Program-made: the position numbers and the translations under genes
Notes under the pieces: generated by a model
Told to the model about the DNA's origin: nothing
What the model saw: only the letters and a program-made list of their open reading frames with translations
The model's database searches: none
Assembly: GCF_019042215.1 (NCBI RefSeq)
Contig: NZ_JAHQCS010000088.1
Span: 1 to 64,000, forward strand
Origin: Evansella tamaricis
GTDB taxonomy: Bacteria; Bacillota; Bacilli; Bacillales; Salisediminibacteriaceae
DNA: 64,000 nt
Direction of reading: 5' to 3'
Shown: positions 24,835 to 33,752 of the stretch, piece by piece
Layout of the letters: every line of letters starts with the position of its first letter
How positions within the stretch are numbered: position 1 is the first letter of the stretch

Positions 24835-25598
24835 AGCTGATCGTTGTGGAGAACTATGGGGAAATGAGCCGAATCGCAGCTGATATGATCTCCAAACGAA
24901 TGTTGGAAAAGCCTGACATGACGTTAGGTCTAGCAACGGGGGGTACTCCCACTGGAATGTATCAAGAGTTGATTGCTGGCGCAAGCAAAAAGAATATCTC
25001 TTTTAAACAAATCACAACAGTAAATTTGGATGAATATGTGGGCTTGGAGGCGACTCATCCAAATAGTTACCGCTTTTATATGAATGATAGATTTTTTCAA
25101 CACATTGATATCGATTTAGAAAATACGTTTGTTCCAAATGGAGCAGCAGCGGATTTGGCTCAAGAATGTCATTGGTATGATGAGACCATTAAACAACTAG
25201 GTGGAATTGATCTTCAAGTATTGGGTATAGGAACGAATGGCCATATTGGCTTCAATGAACCTGGGACACCGTTTGACAAGACTACACATGTTGTCGAGTT
25301 AACGGAATCTACTCGGAAAGCAAATGAACGTTTTTTTTCAGAGGGAAAGGTTCCTACTCACGCCATTACGATGGGAATTAAAACGATTATGCAGAGTAAG
25401 GAAATCGTATTGTTATCTTCTGGGGAAAAGAAGGCGGATGCTTTGCAACAACTTGTAGAAGGTAGTATCACCAATTTGTTCCCTGCCTCTGTCCTAAAGT
25501 TGCATAATAATCTTACTATCGTAGCTGACCAAGCTTCCATAAAAAAATTAGATGATTGTTTATATAAAGAATTGGAGTGTGTCAACTATGATCAATAA
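24831..25598 (+). CDS. nagB: Glucosamine-6-phosphate deaminase
   Basis: It encodes 255 residues. GLATGGTPTGMYQEL binds phosphate, TVNLDEYVGL holds the catalytic Asp, and LGIGTNGHIGFNEPGTPF holds the His-Glu pair. It converts GlcN-6-P to fructose-6-P and ammonia. The length is normal. Its start overlaps the nagA stop and its end overlaps nagR by 11 bp, so the three are coupled. Confidence 0.96.
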   Translation: MKLIVVENYGEMSRIAADMISKRMLEKPDMTLGLATGGTPTGMYQELIAGASKKNISFKQITTVNLDEYVGLEATHPNSYRFYMNDRFFQHIDIDLENTFVPNGAAADLAQECHWYDETIKQLGGIDLQVLGIGTNGHIGFNEPGTPFDKTTHVVELTESTRKANERFFSEGKVPTHAITMGIKTIMQSKEIVLLSSGEKKADALQQLVEGSITNLFPASVLKLHNNLTIVADQASIKKLDDCLYKELECVNYDQ

Positions 25599-26319
25599 AC
25601 GGTCTCCCATCCCAATTTATTATCAATTAGAAGAGCTTATAAAGGACATGATTGAGAAAGGTACATTAAAAAAGGGGGACATGATTCCTCCAGAACGGGA
25701 ATATGCGGAAAAATATGAAATAAGTCGTATGACTGTTCGACAGGCATTAAATAATTTAGTCAATGACGGCTATTTATCACGTGTAAAAGGAAAAGGGACC
25801 TTTGTAGAGAACCGAAAAATTGAGCAGCCTTTAATGGGCTTAACAAGCTTCACAGAGGATATGGTATCACGGGGATTAGAGCCAAGAACAAAGCTTCTTC
25901 ACCTTTTAAAAAAAGAAGCGTCCGCTTCGGAAAGTGAAAAGTTAAAAATAAAGCAAGGTGCACCTGTTTATGAGGTAAAACGAATTCGCTTGGCGGATGA
26001 TGAACCAATGGCGCTTGAAACAATGTTTTTGTCCGCAGAGTTAGTGGGAGAGCTAAAGGAAGAAGTTGTTAATGGCTCTTTGTATCAATACTTTGAAGAG
26101 AGTTTGGGATATTCCATTGTCAATGCCAGACAGGGGCTAGAGGCTTCGATTGTTCGAAAATCGGAAAGGGAGTACTTAAATGTTCCTTCCGGTTCCCCCG
26201 TCCTCTTAATTGAGCGAACGAGCTATTTGGCCGATGGAAAACCCCTTGAGTTTGTGAAATCTATCTATCGTGCAGACCGATATAAATTCTTAATTGATAT
26301 GAACAGAGAAGGGAACTAA
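25588..26319 (+). CDS. nagR: GntR/UTRA repressor of amino-sugar genes
   Basis: It encodes 243 residues. Residues 5-73 are the GntR winged helix (PIYYQLEELIKDMIEKG, SRMTVRQALNNLV, GKGTFVE), and residues 90-235 are the UTRA effector domain (LMGLTSFTEDMVSRG, IERTSYLADGKPLEF, YRADRYKF). This is the HutC-subfamily arrangement of B. subtilis NagR/YvoA, whose effector is GlcN-6-P or GlcNAc-6-P. The dre-type operator in front of nagA fits this assignment. Confidence 0.93.
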   Translation: MINKRSPIPIYYQLEELIKDMIEKGTLKKGDMIPPEREYAEKYEISRMTVRQALNNLVNDGYLSRVKGKGTFVENRKIEQPLMGLTSFTEDMVSRGLEPRTKLLHLLKKEASASESEKLKIKQGAPVYEVKRIRLADDEPMALETMFLSAELVGELKEEVVNGSLYQYFEESLGYSIVNARQGLEASIVRKSEREYLNVPSGSPVLLIERTSYLADGKPLEFVKSIYRADRYKFLIDMNREGN

Positions 26320-26325
26320 CAACAC

Positions 26326-27222
26326 ATGAGCAATCGAATAACGGAAACATCCAATAAAAAAAGTTTGGCGATTGATGAAATGAACAGCTTGGAGATTGTA
26401 TCGTTAATGAATACGGAGGATGCGGTGATCGCTCCAGCGGTGAGAGGGTCCCTACCCGATATCGCCAAGGGCATTGATGGAATAACGGAAGCAATGAACA
26501 AAGGAGGCCGCTGCTTTGTTGTGGGAGCAGGTACCAGTGGCAGGTTGGCTGTCGTTGATGCCATAGAGCTCATTCCCACGTTTTCTATTCGTTTAGAACG
26601 CTGGCAGCCTATCATTGCAGGCGGTGAAAAAGCCATGTGGGCCTCTCTGGAACAGGATGAAGATAAAGAGAATGCCTCGGTAGAAGAGTTGGAAGCGCAT
26701 TCATTCGGGCCGGATGATTGCCTCATTGGAGTTAGTGCAAGCGGATCCACTCCTTTTGTGCTGTCTGCACTCCAATATGGGAAAAAGAAAGCTGCTTTTA
26801 CCATAGCCGTGAGTAGTAATCATGGCGCAAAAGCTTCTTCGATTGCAGATGTTTCTATTGAGGTGGAAACTGGTCCAGAGGTGATTCGCGGATCCACCAG
26901 ACTAAAGTCTGGAACTGCACAGAAAATGATTTTGAACATGCTTTCGACGGGCACCATGGTCAAGTTAGGACGAGTCTACAAAAATGAGATGGTAGATATG
27001 CAGATTATAAATAAAAAGCTAGTTGGTCGTGCGGTAGAGATGGTCATGGAGTTAGCCTCAGTAGATTATGGGGAGGCAGAGAGACTCTTAAGGGAGACTG
27101 ATCAAAATCTTAAGGCGGCAATCTTTATTGGAATTACTGGTGCCACAAAGAAGGTTGCATTCGAGGAATTAAATAAAAGTAAGGGACACTTAAAAAAGGC
27201 ATTGAAAACCTACCTTGGGTAG
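26326..27222 (+). CDS. murQ: N-acetylmuramic acid 6-phosphate etherase
   Basis: It encodes 298 residues. The SIS-domain signature GAGTSGRLAVVDAIELIPTF and the second loop GVSASGSTPFVLSAL are typical of MurQ, which splits the lactyl ether of MurNAc-6-P to give GlcNAc-6-P. That product feeds NagA and NagB encoded upstream, so the operon recycles peptidoglycan sugars as well as GlcNAc. No murP or nagZ is nearby. Compared with other MurQ proteins, the segment after IAGG (EKAMWASLEQDEDK) is slightly divergent, though the acidic residues are kept. Confidence 0.93.
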   Translation: MSNRITETSNKKSLAIDEMNSLEIVSLMNTEDAVIAPAVRGSLPDIAKGIDGITEAMNKGGRCFVVGAGTSGRLAVVDAIELIPTFSIRLERWQPIIAGGEKAMWASLEQDEDKENASVEELEAHSFGPDDCLIGVSASGSTPFVLSALQYGKKKAAFTIAVSSNHGAKASSIADVSIEVETGPEVIRGSTRLKSGTAQKMILNMLSTGTMVKLGRVYKNEMVDMQIINKKLVGRAVEMVMELASVDYGEAERLLRETDQNLKAAIFIGITGATKKVAFEELNKSKGHLKKALKTYLG

Positions 27223-27270
27223 ATTCAATTCTATACGTGTTTTGACAGGGTTTGCGAGGCTTGGTTGAAC

Positions 27271-27292
27271 AAAGCATTATTATATGCTTTTT
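27271..27292 (+). terminator. Weak terminator between murQ and the PTS gene
   Basis: AAAGCAT and ATGCTTT pair across a 6-nt loop and TT follows. It may reduce read-through into the PTS gene. I see no clear promoter for the latter, although TTGACA occurs at 27242-27247. Confidence 0.5.
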
Positions 27293-27329
27293 CACAATAT
27301 AAACTTAAAAGAAGAGAGGGGTATTATTT

Positions 27330-28706
27330 ATGTTAAGTTTTCTACAGCGTATTGGCCGCGCACTGATGCTTCCAATTGCATCCTTACCAGTTGCAGCGTT
27401 ACTCTTGCGATTTGGTCAAGATGACTTATTGGGAATCCCATTCATGTCCGCAGCAGGAGCAGCGTTATTTGATCATTTGCCATTATTATTTGCTATTGGA
27501 GTTGCTGTTGGTCTTGCGAAGGATGGAAATGGAGCAGCAGCTCTTGCCGGTGCTATTGGATTTTTCGTATTGACGGAAGGTACGCAAGCTATTAATCCTG
27601 ATATTAACATGGCCTTCCTAGGCGGTATTATTTCTGGTATTGTAGCTGGGTTACTTTACAACAAGTACTATAATATTAAGTTGCCACAATGGTTGGGATT
27701 CTTTGGCGGAAGGCGATTTGTGCCTATAGTTACCGCTGGTGCCATGTTACTACTAGCATTCTTATTCGGATTTGTATGGCCACCAATTCAAGCAGGTATC
27801 GATGGAATTGGTCAATGGATTGTAGGTTCAGGGGCTGCTGGTGTTGGTATTTATGGAGCAATGAACCGTCTCCTTATTCCAATTGGTTTGCACCACGTCC
27901 TAAACAGTCTCGTTTGGTTCCAGTTCGGTGAATTCCAAGGTGCAACAGGAGATCTTCACCGATTCTTCGCTGGAGACCCTGATGCAGGGATCTTCATGGC
28001 TGGTTTCTTCCCAATTATGATGTTCGGTCTTCCGGCTGCAGCTATTGCAATGATTTTTGCTGCCAAAAAACATCGTAGAAAAGCTATTGCAGGTATGATG
28101 ATTGGTATTGCATTCACGTCCTTCTTAACTGGTATTACGGAGCCAATTGAGTTCTCGTTCATGTTCTTGTCTCCACTACTTTATGTGGTGCATGCATTAT
28201 TAACTGCATCCGCGATGATCGTAGCATACTCCTTAGGAACCCTACACGGGTTTGGGTTCTCCGCAGGAGCGATTGACTATCTATTAAACTTTGGTATTGC
28301 CACAAGACCTCTAGTGTTAGCAGGAATCGGTTTAGTTTATGGAGCCATTTACTTTGTCGTCTTCTACTTCCTCATTAAAGCTTTGGACTTGAAAACACCA
28401 GGTCGTGAAGATGAAGATGAGGATGAGGATCTTGCAATAGATGAGGCCTCAGCAACAAAGACAGGAGATTACGATGTACTTGCTGAAGACTATTTAAAAG
28501 CAATTGGTGGAAAAGAAAACATTATAAGTCTTCAAAATTGTGTCACTAGACTTCGTTTACAATTGAAGGATATGAGTAAGCTAGATGAGGCAGCTATTAA
28601 GAAAAATGGTGCAAAAGGTGTCATTAAGCTGAGTGAAAAGGATGTCCAAGTTATCATTGGAACCGATGTGGAATTTGTAGCCGATGCAATGAAAAAGAAA
28701 ATCTAA
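27330..28706 (+). CDS. nagP: PTS EIICB, N-acetylglucosamine type
   Basis: It encodes 458 residues. Residues 1-350 form the EIIC membrane domain (RIGRALMLPIASLPVAALLL, GLHHVLNSLVWFQFGEF, GITEPIEFSFMF), then an acidic linker and a C-terminal EIIB domain whose phosphorylated cysteine is in LQNCVTRLRLQLKD. No EIIA is attached, so it needs a general EIIA-Glc partner. It imports and phosphorylates GlcNAc; with murQ upstream, MurNAc transport is possible but not shown. AGAGAGGGG precedes the ATG. Confidence 0.92.
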   Translation: MLSFLQRIGRALMLPIASLPVAALLLRFGQDDLLGIPFMSAAGAALFDHLPLLFAIGVAVGLAKDGNGAAALAGAIGFFVLTEGTQAINPDINMAFLGGIISGIVAGLLYNKYYNIKLPQWLGFFGGRRFVPIVTAGAMLLLAFLFGFVWPPIQAGIDGIGQWIVGSGAAGVGIYGAMNRLLIPIGLHHVLNSLVWFQFGEFQGATGDLHRFFAGDPDAGIFMAGFFPIMMFGLPAAAIAMIFAAKKHRRKAIAGMMIGIAFTSFLTGITEPIEFSFMFLSPLLYVVHALLTASAMIVAYSLGTLHGFGFSAGAIDYLLNFGIATRPLVLAGIGLVYGAIYFVVFYFLIKALDLKTPGREDEDEDEDLAIDEASATKTGDYDVLAEDYLKAIGGKENIISLQNCVTRLRLQLKDMSKLDEAAIKKNGAKGVIKLSEKDVQVIIGTDVEFVADAMKKKI

Positions 28707-28711
28707 AAAGG

Positions 28712-28747
28712 TGCCTGTAACTTGTCGAATGCGACAAGTTGCAGGCA
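28712..28747 (+). terminator. Strong hairpin between the PTS and TIM-barrel genes
   Basis: TGCCTGTAACTTGTCG and CGACAAGTTGCAGGCA pair over 16 bp around AATG, but no T run follows. It may stabilise or process mRNA instead of terminating. Confidence 0.6.
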
Positions 28748-28774
28748 TTCCTTTACATAAGGAGATGAATCGAA

Positions 28775-29689
28775 TTGAAGCGACTACTAGATTGTACGGC
28801 TTCTGACTTTTTTTCCATGAATGCAACAGAACTTAAACAGGCCATTAAGGCGTCTGAAGGACGGACGATTTTATCGGAGGTGATTGCACCTGCCCCTCCT
28901 CATTATCCTAGCGTCACTAATCTTGAGTTGGCTGGTGCTTTTGGTGCAGACATTCTGCTATTAAATCTTTTTGATGTTTTTGATCCTTTTGTAGCAGGGG
29001 ATGTTTTATCAGGTAAGGACCTTATTTATCAGTTAAAGAAGTTGACAGGAAGACCAATCGGGCTAAATCTGGAGCCGGTGGATAAAAATGCTAAGGCGTT
29101 TGAAACGCTGTATGAGCTTCCAGAAGGAAGAACAGCTTCAGATGCTAGTTTGGAGAAGGTAAAGGAACTAGGTTTTGACATCGTCTGTTTAACAGGAAAT
29201 CCTAAAACTGGTGTAAGTAATAGTCAAATTAGAGATGCGATTCAACGTTCCAAAAAGATTCTAGGAGACGATGTTTTAATTATTGCAGGGAAGATGCATA
29301 GTGCAGGAGTAGAAGGGGAGGATGGCTCCCAAATTGTTACAGAGGATGCGATTCTACAGTTTGTGGAAGCAGGTGCAGATGTCATTCTTTTGCCAGCTCC
29401 GGGAACTGTGCCAGGCATTACCGTAGAAGAAACCAGGAGAAATGTAAACATTGCTAAGAAAAATGGAGCTTTAACGATGTTAACGATTGGAACAAGTCAA
29501 GAAGGTGCTGATGAAAGTACGATAAAACAGATTGCATTAAATAGTAAAATGGCTGGAGCAGATATCCATCATATTGGAGACGCAGGCTATACTGGTATTG
29601 CTATTCCGGAAAATATTACGGCCTATTCTATTGCGATCAGGGGAAAACGGCATACGTACGTACGGATGGCCACGTCTGCATTAAGATAA
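28775..29689 (+). CDS. TIM-barrel protein linked to the nag cluster
   Basis: It encodes 304 residues from a TTG start after AAGGAGATG. Repeating strand-loop motifs (GADILLLNLFDVFDP, GRPIGLNLEP, FDIVCLTGNPKTGVSN, LIIAGKMHSAGVEG, GADVILLPAPGTVPGIT, DIHHIGDAGYTGI) indicate a (beta/alpha)8 barrel. Similar proteins of unknown role often accompany PTS genes (I recall the label DUF7916). A function in amino-sugar metabolism is suggested only by position. It is separated from nagP by the hairpin at 28712-28747. Confidence 0.7.
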   Translation: MKRLLDCTASDFFSMNATELKQAIKASEGRTILSEVIAPAPPHYPSVTNLELAGAFGADILLLNLFDVFDPFVAGDVLSGKDLIYQLKKLTGRPIGLNLEPVDKNAKAFETLYELPEGRTASDASLEKVKELGFDIVCLTGNPKTGVSNSQIRDAIQRSKKILGDDVLIIAGKMHSAGVEGEDGSQIVTEDAILQFVEAGADVILLPAPGTVPGITVEETRRNVNIAKKNGALTMLTIGTSQEGADESTIKQIALNSKMAGADIHHIGDAGYTGIAIPENITAYSIAIRGKRHTYVRMATSALR

Positions 29690-29940
29690 AAAAGAAGATG
29701 GTTGGTTTGCGTTTGCGGAGATTGACGATGCTGCTGTGGTAAAGTGGCGGTGGTTTTTTTGTCGTGTTTTGTCGAATTCCCTTTTTATTCTCTATTTTTG
29801 TCCGATTCCTTCGTGTTTTTGTCTGAATCCGATAGAGATTTCTCCGAATTCAGCAAAGATTTCTCCGATTATAGTTGGTTTGCTAAGTTGTATCCTAAAA
29901 AGTAAAAAAAAATTAAATGGATTTAATAATAATTAGCCAT
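29690..29940. other. Intergenic stretch with short direct repeats
   Basis: TTTTTGTCCGATTC, TTTTTGTCTGAATC and TTTTGTCGAATTC recur, as do AGAGATTTCTCCGAATTC and AAAGATTTCTCCGATTA. No gene was seen. This looks like decayed intergenic repeat material. Confidence 0.5.
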
Positions 29941-30043
29941 AAAAAAGAATTCAGACTTAACATAATTAATAATGAGGGACCGAAAAAGTGGAAAAGCACC
30001 ACTTTTTCAGTGCCCCTCATTAATAAGTCTGAATTCTTTTTTC
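29941..30043. repeat. Nested hairpin: GAAAAAGTGG copy inside a terminator stem
   Basis: The outer arms are AAAAAAGAATTCAGACTTA and TAAGTCTGAATTCTTTTTT, a perfect terminator-like stem. Between them ATTAAT..GAGGG and CCCTCATTAAT pair further, and the centre is the GAAAAAGTGG hairpin (29974-30018) in inverted loop order. It looks like a hairpin inserted in the loop of another. Confidence 0.85.
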
Positions 30044-30204
30044 ATATACTGTTAAATTAACTAAAAATAATGTGTACAATAATACTTAAACTAACGCAGA
30101 GGATATAGCATCATAAACTGTCGTTGCTGTTTTGGATCTAAATTTGGAAGGAAAATTGAATAAACAAGATTAGTTTTATGTTTTATTGAAAAGGGAGGAT
30201 TTAA

Positions 30205-30999
30205 ATGTCAAACCACGAAAACGAAGAAATGCTAACAGGAGGGAATGTCTCAAACGTTTATCGTTCGGGAGATACTGTTCGACGTGATCGGAAGCTTGGT
30301 AGTGATAAAATTCATAAATTATTGTTGCATTTGGAGCGTAAAGGTTTTGACTTTGCTCCGAAATTTTTAGGTATTGATGAAAAAAGTAGAGAGATATTAT
30401 CTTTTATTGAAGGGGAAGCTGGTAATTATCCTTTAAAAGAATACATGAGTTCGAATGAGGTATTACAAGAAATCGCGAAAATGCTTAGTCTCTATCATGA
30501 TGCTGTGAGTGATTTCCCCATTTCTGATGAATGGAAATCGATGGATAATACTCCAGATAAAATGGAAGTTATATGTCACAATGATTTTGCCATATACAAC
30601 ATCATTTTTAATCAGGAAAAACCAGTAGGTATTATTGATTTTGATGTTGCTGCTCCTGGTCCAAGACTTTGGGATATAGCCTATACTCTGTACACTTGCA
30701 TTCCTTTAAGTAGGCATTATCATACTGAAACAGGTGTGACTGTTTATTATAATTCATCGATAGATGCCGACCGTATTAAACAAAGAGTTAAATTGTTTTT
30801 TGAATCTTACGGCAACGAGGAAATGGAAGAAAATTATTTAGAAATGGTATTGCTAAGATTAGACGGATTATGTAAATACATGATAACAAGAGCAAGTGAA
30901 GGTGACATTGCTTTTCAGAGGATGATAGATGAAGGGCATCTTGAACATTATCAAAAGGATATGAAGTTCATTCGTGAACATGGAGTAGATTGGATTTGA
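30205..30999 (+). CDS. Aminoglycoside phosphotransferase-family protein
   Basis: It encodes 264 residues. GGNVSNVYRSGDTVRRD is the nucleotide loop, ILSFIEGEAGNYPL is the hinge, VICHNDFAIYNIIF is the Brenner motif with Asn in place of the common Gly, and VGIIDFDVAAPGPRLWDIAY is the metal site. It is a kinase of unknown substrate, of the type often labelled as aminoglycoside or spectinomycin phosphotransferase. AAGGGAGGA precedes the ATG. Confidence 0.85.
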   Translation: MSNHENEEMLTGGNVSNVYRSGDTVRRDRKLGSDKIHKLLLHLERKGFDFAPKFLGIDEKSREILSFIEGEAGNYPLKEYMSSNEVLQEIAKMLSLYHDAVSDFPISDEWKSMDNTPDKMEVICHNDFAIYNIIFNQEKPVGIIDFDVAAPGPRLWDIAYTLYTCIPLSRHYHTETGVTVYYNSSIDADRIKQRVKLFFESYGNEEMEENYLEMVLLRLDGLCKYMITRASEGDIAFQRMIDEGHLEHYQKDMKFIREHGVDWI

Positions 31000-31234
31000 A
31001 GAGGCGCCCCCGAACCGCACTGGGCTAAGAAAAACCGTGTATACGAACGAAGTGAAGTAGACATGGTAGTGGCACTTATACCTGTGGTGAAAGGGAGCGT
31101 CCTTCACTACAATTACTAACAAAATATAACAGTGTAAATGCTAAAATGAAATAAGTGCAACACTAGCAAAAAAAAAAAGATAGATTTAAGAAGCTCGGGC
31201 AAAAATGATTAAATAAGCGCGGGGGGTTAAAATA
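31000..31234. other. Intergenic stretch, nothing firm
   Basis: No gene was seen. The sequence after the phosphotransferase is GC-rich (GAGGCGCCCCCGAACCGCAC) compared with the surroundings and may be the remnant of another element. Confidence 0.4.
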
Positions 31235-31732
31235 ATGAAACAATTAGGAACGCTATACTTTTTCTGTGGAAAAATGGGCGCGGGAAAATCAACTAGGTCA
31301 AAACAATTGGCGATAGATAAACATGCGGTACTGTTGTCTGAGGATGAATGGCTAACATCTCTTTATCCGAATCAGATCGCAACATTTGAAGACTATCTAA
31401 AATTCTCCGCGCAGCTTAAGCCGTTAGTGAAAAAGCATGTCCAAAACATATTAAGTGTCGGTACAGATGTTGTGATGGATTTTCCAGCTAACACTCTAAA
31501 ACTGCGTAAGTGGTTTTTGGATATGGCGTCAGAGGTCAATGCGAGCCATCAACTAATTTTCCTTAATTTAACTAACGAGCAATGCTTACGTCAAATTGCA
31601 CAAAGACGAATCGAACAACCTGAGCGAGCAGCTTTTGACACGGAAGCGGTGTTTATTCATGTTACTAAATTTTTTGAAGCACCAGAAGCATCTGAGGGTT
31701 TAAATATTGTAGAGTATGATGGAAAAGAATAA
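31235..31732 (+). CDS. AAA/P-loop kinase-like protein
   Basis: It encodes 165 residues. FFCGKMGAGKSTRSKQLA is the P-loop, LLSEDEWLTSLYP the Asp-containing substrate segment, VVMDFPANT resembles the Walker B strand, and RQIAQRRIEQPERAAFD is the arginine lid. It belongs to the small AAA_33/zeta-like kinases, whose members include chloramphenicol phosphotransferase. The substrate is unknown. GGGGGG lies before the ATG. Confidence 0.8.
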   Translation: MKQLGTLYFFCGKMGAGKSTRSKQLAIDKHAVLLSEDEWLTSLYPNQIATFEDYLKFSAQLKPLVKKHVQNILSVGTDVVMDFPANTLKLRKWFLDMASEVNASHQLIFLNLTNEQCLRQIAQRRIEQPERAAFDTEAVFIHVTKFFEAPEASEGLNIVEYDGKE

Positions 31733-31872
31733 CAAAGGGTTCAACAAAGCGTTATAGACAAGTTATAAGTGTAGAAGGCATCATTACCTTTATAAAAATT
31801 TTGTAATTAGTACCGAAACAAATCCTCATGGGTTAGGGCTAGTTGTTGTATACAGTGGATTTTGAAAAAACA

Positions 31873-32106
31873 ATGATAGAAGAGGAATTTGAAGAAACAG
31901 TTATTTTCAATGGAACTTTTCTATTGATAGACGAGATGGAGTGAATTACTTTTAATTTTGATGAAAAGGCATACAATCTTTCTAAGTCAGAATTGCAAGA
32001 TTAGTATGAAACAGAGTTAAGTGAATTTACAAATGAAAAAGAATTAAAGAACTTCATAGAAGAACAATGAAAAGAAAATGAGAAATTAAAGTCAGATCGT
32101 TATTAA
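31873..32106 (+). pseudogene. Decayed small ORF with three in-frame stops
   Basis: A single frame reads MIEEEFEETVIFNGTFLLID, EME, stop, then ITFNFDEKAYNLSKSELQD, stop, YETELSEFTNEKELKNFIEE, Q, stop, KENEKLKSDRY, stop. Coding-like composition is kept across three stop codons, so this is probably a former gene. The product is unknown. Confidence 0.55.
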
Positions 32107-32146
32107 ACAAACAAGAACTCTCATAAGTTGTCGTAGGTGTTGTGGT

Positions 32147-32173
32147 ACCTAACGGGGAGTTTACTTAAATCGG
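32147..32173 (+). repeat. Boundary motif, upstream type
   Basis: CTAACGGGGAG followed by TTTACTTAAATCGGC, 38 bp before the nucleotidyltransferase gene. Compare 19666-19698. Confidence 0.55.
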
Positions 32174-32210
32174 CTACTTTCAAAAAAAGTTGGGAGACAG
32201 GAGAATTACC

Positions 32211-32750
32211 ATGACACATGAAGTTATTGAGGCGCATACCAAGTCACAACTTAAAGTATTGAGTGAAATTAGTGCCATTGCTGAAGGGTTAGATATTAAA
32301 TTCTGGTTACGGGGTGGATGGGCAATTGACTTTTTACTTGGCAAAGTTACTCGGGTACATGACGATATTGATTTAGTAACGTGGATACAACATAGAGAAC
32401 GATTAGAAAATGAACTATTTAAAAATGGTTATGAAAAAACAAAAGTGAAAAAAGAGTTTTGTGATAGGCAGTCTGATTTTTGTAAGGGGAATGTAGAAAT
32501 CACGTTTAGCTATATAACCCGTTCAGACACTGGAAACCTTATTTTGAATGGATTACCTGAATGGGTGTGGAGACCAGATTCTTTGCTTCTGCAAACTTTT
32601 ATCTTGCATGGCATATCAGCCCATGTGTTAAATCCAACGCAACTTCTGGAAGAGAAAGAGATTTATGAACAAATTGGTCGAACACCAAGGCCAAAAGACG
32701 CAGAAAGCAAAAAGATATTACAGCGAATAATAGATGAAACATGGTATTAA
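32211..32750 (+). CDS. Antibiotic nucleotidyltransferase-like protein
   Basis: It encodes 179 residues. WLRGGWAIDFLLGKVTRVHD and DIDLVTW carry the nucleotidyltransferase motif (GGWAxD, then DDID), as in LinA/ANT(2'')-type lincosamide and aminoglycoside adenylyltransferases. The remainder (LLLQTFILHG, PRPKDAESKKILQRI) also fits that group. Actual resistance is not shown. The ATG at 32211 follows AGGAGAATT. Confidence 0.83.
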   Translation: MTHEVIEAHTKSQLKVLSEISAIAEGLDIKFWLRGGWAIDFLLGKVTRVHDDIDLVTWIQHRERLENELFKNGYEKTKVKKEFCDRQSDFCKGNVEITFSYITRSDTGNLILNGLPEWVWRPDSLLLQTFILHGISAHVLNPTQLLEEKEIYEQIGRTPRPKDAESKKILQRIIDETWY

Positions 32751-33075
32751 TTTTAGTGTGTGAAAAAACATATTCTTAAAGGTATGGGAGAAAAAACGGA
32801 GTTTACACTTATACATAATGGCAGGCAATCGCCTGATACTGTTCTTCCAAAAGCAAACAACAAAAGTTCCATTATTCGTGAAAGAATGGATAATGGCTGG
32901 GTTGAAATTATTAATGTACAACTTCGAAAGGTTGTTGAAGGATAAGTGAAAGTAGCAAAGCACGAGGATGATGTTTTTCGAACTTGCCGACTTTCCGTTG
33001 TTGGAAAAAAGAATTAGCTTTTTCTCAAAATAAATAGATCCGTTCGTGAGGATAAACATAGAAATATGACTGTAA

Positions 33076-33172
33076 TATAGCGTCCAATTTAGACTCCTAA
33101 TTGGACGCTATATTTATTTCTTTCCTTTCAAAAAAAGTCTACTCCAATAGTAGACTTTTTTTGAAAGGAAAG
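33076..33172. terminator. Two consecutive strong hairpins
   Basis: TATAGCGTCCAATT pairs with AATTGGACGCTATA (33076-33112). CTTTCCTTTCAAAAAAAG and TCTACT pair with AGTAGA and CTTTTTTTGAAAGGAAAG (33120-33172), a 24-bp perfect stem. The second can terminate in both directions. Confidence 0.85.
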
Positions 33173-33177
33173 TATAA

Positions 33178-33362
33178 GTTTTTGCACCTTCGGGCATTGT
33201 CTAGCTCCAGCGCCTACTCGCATGGGAACTGAAAAAGTGGTGTTTTTCCACTTTTACAGTCCCTAAGCCACTTCGGAAGTGACAACCGAAGTCAAAGAGC
33301 GGACTTCTGTTGTCATTTCTCCAGTGACTTTCGCTCGTGAGCCTAGGCGCTTGCTTTTCTTA
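33178..33362 (+). repeat. TGTCTAGCTCC repeat with embedded GAAAAAGTGG hairpin
   Basis: The ends match 8258-8592. The hairpin GGGAACTGAAAAAGTGG ... CCACTTTTACAGTCCC at 33224-33263 replaces the left arm of the inner CACTTCGGAAGTG region at the same place as in the first half of the 8.3-kb copy. Confidence 0.85.
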
Positions 33363-33632
33363 TTTAATTTTCGTTCCCCAAAATCTCAAAAACATTATTA
33401 TACAATAACTCTAATTTTTATACTGTCCTATAATCTGACTAAAATCTATCTTTCTTTTCAATTGTTTTTCTAAATATTTACATATTTTTATTTTGAAAAT
33501 GTGCGAAACATAAGAGCGTTTTCATTCCTATAACCATTGTAATATCAAGGGTTTTAGCCTTTTCCATAAGGGTAAAAAGTATGTCAGGTTATCTCTCGTT
33601 ATGTACCACTCCTTTTAGTGGGTATGTGATAA

Positions 33633-33684
33633 TGTCATTTAACTTCACAACGTTAATGGACTGTCATTACTTCCTTTCTATATT
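33633..33684 (+). promoter_or_regulatory. TnrA/GlnR box and promoter of the nitrate cluster
   Basis: TGTCATTTAACTTCACA (33633-33649) fits the TnrA/GlnR consensus TGTNA-N7-TNACA perfectly. TATATT at 33679-33684 can be the -10, which puts the box about 50 bp before the start of transcription, where TnrA activates. Expression under nitrogen limitation is therefore expected. The region 33363-33632 shows nothing else. Confidence 0.85.
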
Positions 33685-33752
33685 TCTCTTTATACAATAT
33701 TCAGAAAATATAGAAATAACCAAATACTAAAAATTAAGAAGGAGTCCAGTAT

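Noticed and set aside
32760-32945. Open frame of 61 codons from GTG after the nucleotidyltransferase gene
   Set aside because: No ribosome binding site, no recognisable family and mixed composition. It could be a gene remnant, but I cannot support it.
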